A stretch of 64,000 bases of DNA from Cellulomonas sp. (lineage in GTDB: Bacteria > Actinomycetota > Actinomycetes > Actinomycetales > Cellulomonadaceae): contig NZ_JADGMY010000023.1 in assembly GCF_015234515.1 (NCBI RefSeq), forward strand, positions 556,366-620,365, written 5' to 3'. Made by a program: the position numbers and the translations under genes. Each line of letters begins with the position of its first letter. The first letter of the stretch is position 1. Shown piece by piece: positions 16,999 through 26,846 of the stretch. The notes beneath the pieces are model-generated. The model was not told the origin of the DNA. It did not search any database and saw only the letters and a program-made list of their open reading frames with translations.

Positions 16999-18006
16999 AT
17001 GGGGGGCGTCACGGACCGGCCGGCGCGGGACGGGCGCGGGGTCGCGGTGCTCGCGGCGGTCCTGGTCGCGGTGCTGGTGCTCGGCGGGTGCGGCGTCACG
17101 CGCGGGGACGAGGGCGCCGAGAACCAGCGGCTGCGGATGATGATCCCCAACGCGCCCGGCGGCGGGTACGACCAGACGGGTCGGGCGGCCACGCGCGTCA
17201 TGGAGACCGCGGGCCTGACCGGCCGGTTCGAGGTCAGCAACGTCACGGGCGCGAGCGGAACGGTCGCCATGCAGCGGCTCGTCAACGAGCGCGGCGCGCA
17301 GGACCTGCTCATGACGATGGGCCTGGGCGTGGTGGGCGCGACGTACACCAACGGGTCCGACGCGCGGGTCAGCGGGGCGACGCCCATCGCGCAGCTCGTC
17401 GAGGAGCAGGAGGGGCTGCTGGTCCCGGCCGACTCGCCGTTCGAGACGGTCGAGGACCTGGTCACGGCGTGGCTCGCGGACCCCGGCAGCGTGCGGGTCG
17501 GCGGTGGGTCCAGCCCTGGCGGGCCGGACCACCTGTTCCCCATGCAGCTCGCGGCAGCCGTCGGGGTCGACCCGACGGCCGTCAACTACATCTCCTACGA
17601 CGGCGGTGGCCCGCTGACCACCGCGCTGCTCGGCAGCAAGATCGACGTCGGTACGTCCGGGCTCGCGGAGTTCGAGGGGCAGATCGCCGACGGGTCGCTG
17701 CGTGTGCTCGCCGTCTCCGGCGAGGAGCGGCTCGCGGGCGTCGACGCGCCCACGCTCGTCGAGTCCGGCATCGACCTCGTGTTCACCAACTGGCGCGGAG
17801 TGCTGGCACCACCCGGCATCCCCGACGAGGTCCGCGACGCGCACATCGCGCTGCTCGAGGAGATGCACGGGACCGACGCGTGGCGCGACGCGCTGGAGAC
17901 CAACGGCTGGGTCGACGCGTTCGTGACGGGCGACGAGTTCGAGGAGTTCCTCGTGGAGCAGGACGAGCGGGTGTCCAGCACCCTCGACGACCTGGGCCTG
18001 CTGTGA
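16999..18006 (+). CDS. tctC: TctC-type solute-binding lipoprotein
   Basis: The 335-residue protein has a membrane-spanning signal with the lipobox LGGC. It matches the Bug/TctC family: MMIPNAPGGGYDQTGR near the N-terminus (the sugar/carboxylate pocket region), VGGGSSPGGPDHLFPMQLA in the middle, and LAPPGIPDEVRDAHIALLEE near the end. TctC captures tricarboxylates or other carboxylates and delivers them to TctAB. The ATG at 16999 has GAGGGGG 8 bases upstream. The stop overlaps the next gene. Confidence 0.9.
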   Translation: MGGVTDRPARDGRGVAVLAAVLVAVLVLGGCGVTRGDEGAENQRLRMMIPNAPGGGYDQTGRAATRVMETAGLTGRFEVSNVTGASGTVAMQRLVNERGAQDLLMTMGLGVVGATYTNGSDARVSGATPIAQLVEEQEGLLVPADSPFETVEDLVTAWLADPGSVRVGGGSSPGGPDHLFPMQLAAAVGVDPTAVNYISYDGGGPLTTALLGSKIDVGTSGLAEFEGQIADGSLRVLAVSGEERLAGVDAPTLVESGIDLVFTNWRGVLAPPGIPDEVRDAHIALLEEMHGTDAWRDALETNGWVDAFVTGDEFEEFLVEQDERVSSTLDDLGLL

Positions 18007-18545
18007 GCGCGGCCGAGGACGCGGGCCGCGCCGCCACGGCGCCCGGTGAGGACGCCCCGGCGCCGACCGTGGACCGCGCGCAGTACGGGCTGGCCGCGGT
18101 GCTCGCCGTCGTCGGGGTGTGGACGGTCGTCGACTCGGCGGGCATGGGGCCCGGGTTCGCCGACCAGGTCGTCCGGCCCGCCGCGTTCGGGTACGTCGTC
18201 GGGTCCGCGCTCGTCGTGCTCGCCGTGCTGCTCGCGGTCGCGACGGCCCGCGGCGACCGTGCCGAGGGCGAGGCAGGGGAGGACGTCGACCTCGACCAGG
18301 GCACGGACTGGCGCACGTTGGCCGGGCTGGCGGGCGTGCTCGTCGCGACCATCGCGCTGCTCGACGTGCTCGGGTGGGCGATCGTCGGGGCGCTGCTGTT
18401 CGCCGGCGCCGCGACGGTCCTGGGTAACCGGCACTGGGTGCGCAACCTGCTGATCGGGGCGGTCATGTCGGTGGGGTCCTGGTACGGGTTCTACGTGGGG
18501 CTGGGGATCCCGATCCCGGCGGGCGTGCTGGACGGGATCCTGTGA
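18003..18545 (+). CDS. tctB: TctB-type small membrane subunit
   Basis: The GTG start overlaps the tctC stop (GTGA). The 180-residue protein has four hydrophobic segments and a hydrophilic N-terminus of about 20 residues, matching the small TctB subunit of tripartite tricarboxylate transporters. Its C-terminus ([15 protein letters not shown]) is typical of the family. It works with TctA in the membrane. Confidence 0.85.
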   Translation: MSAAEDAGRAATAPGEDAPAPTVDRAQYGLAAVLAVVGVWTVVDSAGMGPGFADQVVRPAAFGYVVGSALVVLAVLLAVATARGDRAEGEAGEDVDLDQGTDWRTLAGLAGVLVATIALLDVLGWAIVGALLFAGAATVLGNRHWVRNLLIGAVMSVGSWYGFYVGLGIPIPAGVLDGIL

Positions 18546-18561
18546 TGGACGGGGAAGCGTG

Positions 18562-20088
18562 ATGGACGCCCTGCTCACGGGCCTGAGCCTGGCCGTCACC
18601 CCGGAGAACCTGCTGTACGCGGTGGTCGGTGTGCTGCTCGGCACCGCGGTGGGCGTGCTGCCGGGCATCGGCCCGGCCATGACCGTCGCGCTGCTGCTGC
18701 CGGTCACCTACAACGTCGAGCCGAGCGCGGCGCTCATCCTGTTCGCCGGCATCTACTACGGCGGCATGTACGGCGGGTCGACGACGTCGATCCTGCTGAA
18801 CACGCCGGGGGAGTCGTCGTCGGTCATCACCGCGCTCGAGGGCAACAAGATGGCCAAGGCGGGACGTGCGGCGCAGGCGCTCGCGACCGCGGCGATCGGG
18901 TCGTTCGTCGCCGGGACGATCGGCACGATCCTGCTGGTCGCCCTCGCGCCGACCGTCGCCGAGTGGGTCGTCGTCCTGGGAGCGCCGTCGTACTTCGCGC
19001 TCATGATGCTGGCGCTCATCGCGGTGACGACGGTGCTGGGCAGCTCGCGGCTGCGGGGGTTCATCGCGCTGGCGCTGGGCCTGACGATCGGGCTCGTCGG
19101 CACCGCGACCGGGCAGCCGCGCCTCACGTTCGGGAACCCGCTGCTGGCCGACGGGATCGACATCGTCGTCGTCGCGGTCGCGATCTTCGCCGTCGGGGAG
19201 GCGCTGTGGGTCGCGGCCCACCTGCGCCGCCGCCCGCTCGAGATCATCCCCGTGGGGCGGCCGTGGATGGACCGCGCGGACTGGCAGCGGTCGTGGAAGC
19301 CGTGGCTGCGGGGCACCGCGTTCGGCTTCCCGTTCGGCGCCCTGCCCGCCGGTGGTGCCGAGATGCCGACGTTCCTGTCGTACGTCACCGAGCGGCGGCT
19401 CGCAGGCAAGCACCGCGACGAGTTCGGCAAGGGCGCGATCGAGGGTGTCGCCGGGCCGGAGGCCGCGAACAACGCGTCCGCCGCCGGCACGCTCGTGCCG
19501 CTGCTGGCCATCGGCCTGCCGACCACCGCGACGGCTGCCGTCATCCTCGCCGCCATGCAGGGCTACGGGCTGCAGCCCGGCCCGCAGCTGTTCGAGGCCG
19601 AGCCGGAGCTGGTGTGGACGCTGCTGGCCAGCCTGTTCGTCGCCAACACGCTGCTGCTCGTCATCAACCTGCCCCTCGCACCGCTGTGGGCACGGCTGCT
19701 GCGCACCCCGCGGCCGTACCTGTACGCGGGCATCCTGTTCTTCGCGGTGCTCGGCGCGTACAGCGTGAACTTCCAGTGGTTCGACGTCGCGCTGCTCGTG
19801 CTGTTCGGTGTCCTCGGCTTCGCGATGCGGCGGTTCGGCCTGCCGGTGCTGCCGCTCATCGTCGGGGTGATCCTCGGGCCACGCCTGGAGGAGCAGCTGG
19901 GCCAGGCGCTGCAGCTGTCGCGCGGGGACGTGTCCGCGCTGTGGAGCGAGCCCGTCGCGGTGATCGTCTACGTCGTCATCGCGGCCCTGCTGCTCTGGCC
20001 GCTCGTGCTGCGGCTGATCCCGGGCCGGCAGGGACCGGAACGGCTCGCGGACGAGGTCGACGAGCTCGAGGAAGAGGTGAGGCGATGA
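18562..20088 (+). CDS. tctA: TctA-type large membrane subunit
   Basis: The 508-residue polytopic protein carries the TctA signatures: [17 protein letters not shown] near residue 35, [20 protein letters not shown], and in the second half [20 protein letters not shown]. These repeated motifs line the substrate path. The ATG at 18562 was preferred over a GTG one codon earlier. Energy comes from the proton or sodium gradient. The overlap with the next gene (ATGA) links a universal stress protein to the same transcript. Confidence 0.93.
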   Translation: MDALLTGLSLAVTPENLLYAVVGVLLGTAVGVLPGIGPAMTVALLLPVTYNVEPSAALILFAGIYYGGMYGGSTTSILLNTPGESSSVITALEGNKMAKAGRAAQALATAAIGSFVAGTIGTILLVALAPTVAEWVVVLGAPSYFALMMLALIAVTTVLGSSRLRGFIALALGLTIGLVGTATGQPRLTFGNPLLADGIDIVVVAVAIFAVGEALWVAAHLRRRPLEIIPVGRPWMDRADWQRSWKPWLRGTAFGFPFGALPAGGAEMPTFLSYVTERRLAGKHRDEFGKGAIEGVAGPEAANNASAAGTLVPLLAIGLPTTATAAVILAAMQGYGLQPGPQLFEAEPELVWTLLASLFVANTLLLVINLPLAPLWARLLRTPRPYLYAGILFFAVLGAYSVNFQWFDVALLVLFGVLGFAMRRFGLPVLPLIVGVILGPRLEEQLGQALQLSRGDVSALWSEPVAVIVYVVIAALLLWPLVLRLIPGRQGPERLADEVDELEEEVRR

Positions 20089-20489
20089 CCGTCGTCGTGG
20101 GCTGGACGCCCGACGCCCGGGGCCACGCGGCCCTCCTGCGGGGCGCCCGCGAGGCGCTCGCGCACCGCGAGGACCTGCTCGTGGTCAACGCGACGACCGG
20201 CACCGCCGTCGTCGACCACCGGTTCGCCGCCTCCTCCGACGTCAGCGAGGTGCACGCGCTGCTGGAGTCGCTGGGGGTGGAGGCGCAGATCCGTCAGGCC
20301 GTCGCACGGGACATCGCTGAGGAGCTGGTCGCGATCGCCGACGAGGTCGGCGCGAGCCTGCTCGTCATCGGCATCCGGCACCGCTCGCCCGTCGGCAAGC
20401 TCCTGCTCGGGTCGACCGCGCAGCGCATCCTGCTCGACGCGCGGTGCCCGGTGCTGGCGGTGAAGGCGGCGGAGGGCCCGGGGCGTTGA
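20085..20489 (+). CDS. Universal stress protein (UspA family)
   Basis: The 134-residue protein is a single Usp domain. The nucleotide-binding pattern is visible near the C-terminus: [20 protein letters not shown], that is G-x2-H-R-x-G-like then [10 protein letters not shown], followed by CPVLAV. This suggests an ATP-binding form. It is translationally coupled to tctA. In several Tct/TRAP operons a Usp is thought to sense or tune transport, but no partner contact can be shown from sequence. Confidence 0.85.
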   Translation: MTVVVGWTPDARGHAALLRGAREALAHREDLLVVNATTGTAVVDHRFAASSDVSEVHALLESLGVEAQIRQAVARDIAEELVAIADEVGASLLVIGIRHRSPVGKLLLGSTAQRILLDARCPVLAVKAAEGPGR

Positions 20490-20525
20490 CCGGTTCCGCG
20501 ACGGCTGATCGGCGAGGATGGCCCC

Positions 20526-21485
20526 ATGACGACGCCGTCCCTCGGGGTGCTCCTGCCACGTGACCTGCCCGCCGACCGCGTGCTGGAGCACGCCCGCCGC
20601 GCCGAGGCCCTCGGCTTCGACGAGCTGTGGGTGGTCGAGGACCTGGGCTTCCGCGGCGGCGCCGCTCAGGCGGCGGCCGTCCTCGCGGCGACCGACCGCA
20701 TCCACGTGGGCATCGGCATCGTCCCCGCCGCCGCACGGGACGTTGCGTTCGCCGCGATGGACGCCGCGACGCTCGCGCGCCTGTTCCCGGGCCGCGTGAC
20801 GTTCGGCGTCGGGCACGGCATGCCGGACTGGATGCGGTCGGTCGGCAGGTGGCCGGCGCGCCCGCTGACGTACCTCGAGGAGTACACGGTCGCGCTGCGC
20901 GCGCTGCTGCGCGGCGAGACGGTGACGACCGCACCCGGTGCGTCGGTCGTGCTCGACGGGGTCGCGCTCGACCCGTCGTCCGTCCCGGACGTCGTGCCCG
21001 ACGTGCTGCTGGGCGTGCGCGGGCCGAGGTCGCTCGCGGTCGCCGGGCGGGTCGCCGAGGGCGTGGTGCTCGCCGAGCCGTGCGCCCCGGCGTACGTGCG
21101 GGCGGCCGTCGAGCAGGTCGCCGCGACGGGACCCTCACGCGTCGTGACGTACGACGTCGCGTGCGTCGACGACGACGAGGCCCGCGCGTGCGCGGTCGCC
21201 CGGCTGGGGCTGACGTGGATCGGCGAGCCCGACTGGGCGCCGCACGTCGCGCCGCTGCCGTTCGCGGCCGACCTCGCGGAGCTGCGCGCCCGTAGCGGGT
21301 CGCCCGAGGAGTTCGCCGCGGCGCTGCCCGACGCGTGGGTCCGCGAGCTCGCGCTGGCCGGGACGCCGGACGACGTCCGCGTGGGCCTGGCTGCCCGCGC
21401 GGCCGCGGGCGCCACGACGTGCGTGGTCTTCCCGACCGGCCCGGACCCGGTGGCCGCGCTGGAGTCGCTCGCGCGCGTGCGCTGA
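20526..21485 (+). CDS. LLM-class flavin-dependent oxidoreductase
   Basis: The 319-residue protein matches the bacterial luciferase-like monooxygenase fold. It has EHARRAEALGFDELWVVED at the start, IHVGIGIVPAAARDV, and FPGRVTFGVGHGMPDWM in the cofactor region. The sequence looks closer to the F420-dependent than to the FMN-dependent branch, which would suit an actinobacterium. The last third (LAGTPDDVRVGLAARAAAGA) is the standard C-terminal helix region. Substrate is unknown and no pathway genes adjoin. Confidence 0.8.
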   Translation: MTTPSLGVLLPRDLPADRVLEHARRAEALGFDELWVVEDLGFRGGAAQAAAVLAATDRIHVGIGIVPAAARDVAFAAMDAATLARLFPGRVTFGVGHGMPDWMRSVGRWPARPLTYLEEYTVALRALLRGETVTTAPGASVVLDGVALDPSSVPDVVPDVLLGVRGPRSLAVAGRVAEGVVLAEPCAPAYVRAAVEQVAATGPSRVVTYDVACVDDDEARACAVARLGLTWIGEPDWAPHVAPLPFAADLAELRARSGSPEEFAAALPDAWVRELALAGTPDDVRVGLAARAAAGATTCVVFPTGPDPVAALESLARVR

Positions 21486-21543
21486 CCGCTCGGCCGCTGA
21501 CGCGTCGGCCCCCGCGCGCCGTCCGGCGCGGTTGACTGGCCCG

Positions 21544-22506
21544 ATGCGACGTGTGCTGCTGCTCGGGGGGACGGGATGGCTGGGCGCGGCGGTGGCGCGT
21601 GCGGCGCTGGACGACGGCGCGGAGGTCACGTGCCTGGCGCGCGGCGCCGCGGGCGACGCCCCCGACGGGGCCCGGCTGGTGCGGGCCGACCGGCGCGACC
21701 CCGGCGCGTTCGACGCGCTGACGGGGGAGTGGGACGAGGTCGTCGAGATCTCGTACGCCCTCGGCCTCGTGGAGTCGGCACTCGACGCCCTCGCCGACCG
21801 GGCGGCCCACTGGACCCTCGTGTCGTCCGTGTCGGTCTACGCCCGTGCCGACGTGCCCGGCGACGAGTCCGACGAGGTCGTCGAGCCCGAGGACCTGACG
21901 CGGTACCCCGACGCGAAGGTCGCCGCGGAGCGGGCGACGGCTGCGCGGGTCGGGGACCGGCTGCTGCTCGCGCGCCCCGGGCTGATCGTCGGGCCCGGCG
22001 ACCCGTCCGACAGGTTCGGGTACTGGCCGGCGCGCCTGCGCCGCGGCGGACGCGTCCTCGTCCCGACGCCGGCCGGTCGCCACGCGCAGGTGGTCGACGT
22101 GGACGACCTGGCGGCCTGGCTCGTCGCGGCCGGGGGAGCCGGGGCCACGGGGGTCGTGGACGCGGTCGGCACGTCCGTCCCGCTGGGCGACGTCCTGGCG
22201 CTCGCGCGCGAGGTCGCCGAGAGCGACGGCGAGCTGACGCCGGTGGACGACGCGACGCTGCTGGAGCACGGGGTGCAGTACTGGGCGGGGCCGCGTTCGC
22301 TGCCGCTGTGGCTCCCGTCCGAGGCGGGCGCGCTGATGCGGCGCGACGGGTCGGCGTACCGGGCGGCCGGCGGGCGCGAGCGGTCGTTGTCCGAGACGCT
22401 CGCCCGCGTGCTCGCGGACGAGGTCGCTCGTGGCGTCGACCGCCCGCGGCGCGCAGGGCTGACGCCCGAGGAGGAGCGCGAGGTCCTCGCCGCCGTCGCC
22501 TCCTGA
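21544..22506 (+). CDS. NAD(P)-dependent epimerase/dehydratase-like protein
   Basis: The N-terminus VLLLGGTGWLGAAVARAAL is a Rossmann nucleotide-binding loop with the GxxGxxG pattern. The extended-SDR body follows, with SSVSVYARADVPG and then YPDAKVAAERA, where the Tyr and Lys stand in the YxxxK-like position (YPDAK). The family includes sugar epimerases and reductases. The ATG at 21544 was chosen; a TTG at 21532 is a less likely start. Substrate is unknown. The downstream gap of 228 bp carries the control region of the amidase operon. Confidence 0.8.
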   Translation: MRRVLLLGGTGWLGAAVARAALDDGAEVTCLARGAAGDAPDGARLVRADRRDPGAFDALTGEWDEVVEISYALGLVESALDALADRAAHWTLVSSVSVYARADVPGDESDEVVEPEDLTRYPDAKVAAERATAARVGDRLLLARPGLIVGPGDPSDRFGYWPARLRRGGRVLVPTPAGRHAQVVDVDDLAAWLVAAGGAGATGVVDAVGTSVPLGDVLALAREVAESDGELTPVDDATLLEHGVQYWAGPRSLPLWLPSEAGALMRRDGSAYRAAGGRERSLSETLARVLADEVARGVDRPRRAGLTPEEEREVLAAVAS

Positions 22507-22627
22507 CGGGCGCGGGTCGCTCACCGCCGTCCCCTCCTGCCGCCCGCGGACCCGCGTCGGTCCGGCGCTCGGCCCGCGTTGCGTGGTCGTCTTCGTCGCG
22601 TCGTGGCAGGTCACGCGTGTCACGGGC

Positions 22628-22655
22628 CATCCCATGACCCGCGAAACATGGGATG
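22628..22655. promoter_or_regulatory. 9-bp inverted repeat operator before the amidase-MFS operon
   Basis: CATCCCATG and CATGGGATG are perfect inverted arms separated by 10 bases, 80 bases before the amidase start. The arms are AT-richer than the surroundings. The arrangement suits a dimeric regulator that binds across two helical turns. The regulator is not identifiable here. Confidence 0.55.
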
Positions 22656-22734
22656 CATCCGGCAGGACTCTGGACGAAACGCCCCCGTGTCAGCGTCCCT
22701 CTCGAACGCCATGCGAGCGAGAGAGGTGATGACG

Positions 22735-24291
22735 ATGTTCCGCGCACCCGACATCGACGACGTCCAGGAGGTCGCGGCAGCCCTCGGGTTCCCGCTCTCC
22801 GCGCAGGACGCCGCCGTGTTCCGCACCCAGCTGGCCCAGCAGCTGCACGAGCTCGACGACTTCCTGCAGTCCCGCACCCCGGAGGTCGCCCCGCCCCGCT
22901 ACCCGGGCGCCCGCGAGCCGGGCCACCGCCCGTCGAGCGAGGACGACCCGCTGGGGTCGTGGACGTGGCGCTGCCACGTCGAGGGCGCGCCGGAGGGGTT
23001 GCTGCAGGGGCGCACCGTCTCCTACAAGGACCACGTCGCGGTCGCCGGGATCCCCATGAGCCTGGGCACGTTCGTCCTCGACGGCCACGTCCCGGGCTTC
23101 GACGCGACGATCGTGTCCCGCGCCCTGGAGGCGGGCGCGACCGTCGTCGGCAAGAACGTGATGAACGGCCTGGGCGGGGGCTACGGGTTCGGCGGCGGCG
23201 TCGGCGACTACGGGCGGCCGCGCAACCCCCACCAGCCGGACCACCTCACGGGCGGCTCGTCGAGCGGGTCGGCCGGCGCGGTCGTCACCGGAGAGGTCGA
23301 CATCTCCTTCGGCGGCGACCAGGGCGGCTCCATCCGCATCCCGGCGTCGTGGTCGGGGTGCGTGGGCCTCAAGCCGACGTTCGGGCTGGTCTCGCACTTC
23401 GGCATCGGGTTCGGCTCCGACCAGAGCATCGACTTCACGGGCCCGATGGCGATGAGCGTCGAGGACGTCGCCCGCGCGCTCGACGCGGTCGCGGGCCAGG
23501 ACGGCCTCGACCCGCGGCAGGGCCCGGGCACGCCGCGCGCGTACGACTCGCTGACCGGCCTCGACGAGGGCGTCGCCGGGCTGCGCGTCGGGATCCTCGA
23601 GGAGGGCTACCTCGACGCGGACGCCGACGTGGTCGACGCCGTCGACGAGGCGGTCGAGGTCCTGGCCGGGCTCGGCGCGACGGTGACGAAGGTGTCGGTC
23701 CCGGCGCACCTGGCCACGGGGGTCGCGCAGCAGGCGCTGTCCGCCGAGGGCAGCCTCGCGGTGCTCGACACCCTCTTCTACGGCACGTGGGCCAAGACCT
23801 ACTACCCGGCCGACACGATCGCCGCCGTCACCGAGGCGTACGCGCACCACCGCCTCCAGCTCGACCCCCGGTCGGTGATGCAGCACGTGCTCGGGACGTT
23901 CGCGCGGCGCTACTGGTCGGGGAGGCTGTACGCGAAGTCGCAGAACGTGCGGCCGCTCATGGTGCAGGCGTACGACGACGCCCTGGCCACGGTCGACGTG
24001 CTCGTCATGCCGACGACGCCGACGCAGGCGCCGCGCTACGAGGAGCCGGCCCGCGAGGACCGCCTCGCGATGGCGCTGCAGGGGGCGACGACGTACCGGG
24101 CGGTGCAGAACACCCGGCCCTTCAACTTCACAGGCCACCCCGCGCTGGCGGTGCCCACCGCGAAGCGCAACGGCCTGTCGGCGAGCATGCAGCTCGTCGG
24201 GCGGATGCACGACGACGCGCTGCTGCTGCGGGTCGCCCAGGCGTACACGGCGGCCGTGCCGTTCGCCGAGCACGTCGCGATCGGAGGCTGA
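22735..24291 (+). CDS. Amidase (amidase-signature family)
   Basis: The 518-residue enzyme carries the Ser-cisSer-Lys triad of the family. Lys98 lies in VSYKDH, the cis-Ser in TGGSSSGSAG (about 174-176), and the nucleophile Ser199 in GGDQGGSIRIPAS. The length and the N-terminal alpha-helical extension of about 60 residues fit single-chain amidases related to fungal acetamidases and similar bacterial enzymes. Two in-frame ATGs occur; the one at 22735 has GAGAGAGG 8 bases upstream. It hydrolyses an amide to a carboxylate and ammonia. The MFS gene follows after 24 bases and probably imports or exports its substrate or product. Confidence 0.88.
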   Translation: MFRAPDIDDVQEVAAALGFPLSAQDAAVFRTQLAQQLHELDDFLQSRTPEVAPPRYPGAREPGHRPSSEDDPLGSWTWRCHVEGAPEGLLQGRTVSYKDHVAVAGIPMSLGTFVLDGHVPGFDATIVSRALEAGATVVGKNVMNGLGGGYGFGGGVGDYGRPRNPHQPDHLTGGSSSGSAGAVVTGEVDISFGGDQGGSIRIPASWSGCVGLKPTFGLVSHFGIGFGSDQSIDFTGPMAMSVEDVARALDAVAGQDGLDPRQGPGTPRAYDSLTGLDEGVAGLRVGILEEGYLDADADVVDAVDEAVEVLAGLGATVTKVSVPAHLATGVAQQALSAEGSLAVLDTLFYGTWAKTYYPADTIAAVTEAYAHHRLQLDPRSVMQHVLGTFARRYWSGRLYAKSQNVRPLMVQAYDDALATVDVLVMPTTPTQAPRYEEPAREDRLAMALQGATTYRAVQNTRPFNFTGHPALAVPTAKRNGLSASMQLVGRMHDDALLLRVAQAYTAAVPFAEHVAIGG

Positions 24292-24315
24292 TCACCCGTG
24301 CGAGCGGGAGACGGG

Positions 24316-25641
24316 ATGTTCCGGTCTCTGGGCGTGCCGAACTACCGCCGGTACTTCAGCGGCAGCGCGGTGGGCAACATCGGCATCTGGACGATGCGCA
24401 CGGGGCAGGCCTGGGTGGTGCTGCACCTGAGCGGCGGGTCGGGCGCCGCGCTGGGGCTGGTGACGTTCCTCCAGTTCGCGCCGACGATGCTCCTGAGCGT
24501 CGTGGCGGGGGTGCTGGCCGACCGTTTCGACAAGGCGACGCTGCTGGCGATCTCGCAGGGCGCGATCGGCGTGATCGGCATCTCGCTCGGGGTGCTGGAC
24601 CTGACCGGGAGCCTCACGCTCGCGTGGGTGTACGTCCTGTCCGGGCTGCTGGGGCTGGTGACCGCGCTGGACGCGCCCGTGCGCCAGACGTTCTCCTCCG
24701 AGCTGGTCGGGCCGCAGGACGTGGTCAACGCGGTCGGCCTGAACAGCGCGTCGTTCAACGTCGCCCGCCTGGTCGGGCCCGTCGCCTCGGCGCTGCTGAT
24801 CACGCTGTGGGGCACCTCGGTGGTGTTCCTGCTGACGGGGTTGTGCTCGGTGGCGATCGTCGCGTCGCTCGTGCGGATCGACCGGGGCGCGCTGCACCGT
24901 GAGCGGCGCGCCCCGGGCCGCACCTCGTGGGTGGCGGGCTTCCGGTACGTGGCGGGCAGCCCCGTGCTGATCGGCCTGACGGTGCTGGTGGCGTTGGGCA
25001 ACGCGACCGGCGCGAACAGCCTGCAGGTGCTGCTGCCGATCGTGGCGACGCAGGTGCACGGCGGGGGAGCGCTGATGTTCGGCCTGCTCTGCGCCGGGCT
25101 GGCGGTCGGCGGGCTCGCGGGCGCGCTGGTGGCGTCCGCGCAGTCGGGGATGCCGCGGCTGCGGCGGGTGGTCGGGGTCGCGCTCGCCTTCGGGGGCTCG
25201 CTGCTGCTGGTCTCCGCGACCACGTCGCCCGTCGCGCTCGGGATCTGCCTCGCCCTGGTGGGCGCGTGCTTCATGAACCTGGTCGTCATGGTCAACACGA
25301 CCGTGCAGCTCACTCCGCCGCCGTCGCTGCGGGGGCGGGTCGTGGCGGTCTACACGATGTTCTTCCTCGGTGGGGGAGCGCTCGGCTCCCCGCTGCTGGG
25401 GCTGCTGAGCGACCACGTCGGGCCCATGAGGGCAGTCCTGACGACGGGGGTCACGGTCGTGCTCGGCACGGTGCTCGTGACGCTGGCGCTGTGGCACGCG
25501 CGCCGGCGGGAGCCTGCGCCGGAGCCCCGGACGGAGCCCGCCCCGGGCGGCGCCCCGTGCCGCCCGGCCCCGCCGCGCCGCCGTCCTCGCCGACGCGCCG
25601 GCGTGATTCACGGAAATGTCCCCACGCCGACCGCGGAGTAA
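24316..25641 (+). CDS. MFS transporter (EntS/MFS_3 type)
   Basis: The protein starts MFRSLGVPNYRRYFSG, the conserved opening of the EntS-like subfamily of 12-helix transporters, so I chose the ATG at 24316 over an upstream GTG at 24298. Other markers are ADRFDKATLLAISQ (the loop 2-3 motif) and TALDAPVRQTFSSELVG. The C-terminal 45 residues are Pro/Arg-rich and hydrophilic. It is probably co-transcribed with the amidase. The family exports siderophores, drugs or small metabolites; substrate here is unknown. Confidence 0.85.
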   Translation: MFRSLGVPNYRRYFSGSAVGNIGIWTMRTGQAWVVLHLSGGSGAALGLVTFLQFAPTMLLSVVAGVLADRFDKATLLAISQGAIGVIGISLGVLDLTGSLTLAWVYVLSGLLGLVTALDAPVRQTFSSELVGPQDVVNAVGLNSASFNVARLVGPVASALLITLWGTSVVFLLTGLCSVAIVASLVRIDRGALHRERRAPGRTSWVAGFRYVAGSPVLIGLTVLVALGNATGANSLQVLLPIVATQVHGGGALMFGLLCAGLAVGGLAGALVASAQSGMPRLRRVVGVALAFGGSLLLVSATTSPVALGICLALVGACFMNLVVMVNTTVQLTPPPSLRGRVVAVYTMFFLGGGALGSPLLGLLSDHVGPMRAVLTTGVTVVLGTVLVTLALWHARRREPAPEPRTEPAPGGAPCRPAPPRRRPRRRAGVIHGNVPTPTAE

Positions 25642-25808
25642 CCAGAAAGAAACTTCAGAACATTTCGGACGCAACAATCACCAGGTTTCATGGTGGTGGA
25701 TCAAGAAATATCTCGCGAGCGGTTACCCAGCGCTTCCGACAACGCTTTCCTGCTCGCAGGAAGGAATTCCCCCAGAACAGCACGGCCGAAGCAGAAGGCG
25801 GTGGCAGC
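25642..25808 (+). promoter_or_regulatory. AT-richer leader and operator candidates of the Dpp-amidase operon
   Basis: This 167-bp gap is noticeably richer in A and T than its flanks and must hold the promoter of the long operon that follows. TTCCTGCTCGCAGGAA (25747-25762) has 7-bp inverted arms around two bases, and GGAATTCC (25763-25770) abuts it. CACCA/TGGTG arms occur at about 25680-25696. These are candidate sites for the GntR/UTRA protein encoded at the far end of the locus. I cannot define the -10 and -35 boxes. Confidence 0.4.
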
Positions 25809-26837
25809 ATGACCATCACGACGGACACGACGTCCCCCGGCCGCACCGTGACGCGGCCCACCGAGGCCAGTGTCATGACGGTCCAGGACCTCACGACCGA
25901 GTTCGCCACCCGCAGCGGCCCCGTGCGCGCGGTCAGCGGGGTCTCCTTCGACCTGCACGAGGGCCGGACCCTCGCGGTGATCGGCGAGTCCGGGTCGGGC
26001 AAGAGCGCCATGCTCCGCTCCCTCATCGGCATCAACCCGCCCAGCGCCCGCGTCGGCGGCCGGATCCTGCTGGGCGGCCGCGACCTGCTGACCCTGTCGG
26101 CGCGCGAGCGGCGCGCCGTGCGCGGCCGGGACGTGTCCATGGTCTTCCAGGACCCGCTGACGGCGCTCGACCCGGTGTACACGATCGGCGAGCAGCTCAC
26201 GGAGACGATCGCCCGCGCGCAGCCCCACCTGGGCCGCGCCGAACGCCGCCGCCGCGCCGTCGAGCTGCTCGAGCTCGTGCAGATGCCCTCGGCGGCGTCG
26301 CGGCTGGCCGCGTACCCCACGCAGATGTCCGGCGGCATGCGCCAGCGCGTCGTCATCGCCATGGCCCTGGCCGGCAGCCCCCAGGTGCTGCTCGCCGACG
26401 AGCCGACCACCGCCCTCGACGTCACCGTGCAGGCGCGCGTCATGCGGCTGTTCCGCGAGCTGCAGCGCGAGCACCGGATGGGCATCGTCATCGTCACCCA
26501 CGACCTCGGTGTCGCCGCCGAGCTCGCCGACGACGTCGCGGTCATGTACGCCGGGCGCTTCGTCGAGGTGGGCACGGCCGACCAGGTGCTCAACAGCCCC
26601 ACCCACCCCTACACGGAGGGGCTCATCGAGGCCAACGTCCGTGCGGGTATGGACCACCGACCCCTGGCGATCCCCGGCATGCCGCCCAGCCTCAAGCGCC
26701 TGGCCCCCGGCTGCAGCTTCGCGCCCCGCTGCTCCTACGCGACCGTCGCCTGCTGGCAGGGCCAGCCGCCCGTGCGCGAGCAGCGGGACGGGCACTGGAG
26801 CCGCTGCGAGCACGCGCCCGCCGAGAACGCGGCCTGA
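25809..26837 (+). CDS. Dipeptide/oligopeptide-type ABC ATPase, DppD-like
   Basis: The 342-residue ATPase has Walker A GESGSGKSAM, the Q-loop VFQDPLTALDP, the signature MSGGMRQRV and Walker B VLLADEPTTALD. The C-terminal oligopeptide-transporter extension is present (APRCSYATVACW, with Cys residues of the iron-sulfur-like region). It pairs with the ATPase at 30435. It is the first gene of an operon with a family-5 binding protein, two permeases, two amidases and two small proteins. Confidence 0.9.
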   Translation: MTITTDTTSPGRTVTRPTEASVMTVQDLTTEFATRSGPVRAVSGVSFDLHEGRTLAVIGESGSGKSAMLRSLIGINPPSARVGGRILLGGRDLLTLSARERRAVRGRDVSMVFQDPLTALDPVYTIGEQLTETIARAQPHLGRAERRRRAVELLELVQMPSAASRLAAYPTQMSGGMRQRVVIAMALAGSPQVLLADEPTTALDVTVQARVMRLFRELQREHRMGIVIVTHDLGVAAELADDVAVMYAGRFVEVGTADQVLNSPTHPYTEGLIEANVRAGMDHRPLAIPGMPPSLKRLAPGCSFAPRCSYATVACWQGQPPVREQRDGHWSRCEHAPAENAA

Positions 26838-26846
26838 GGAGCGGGC

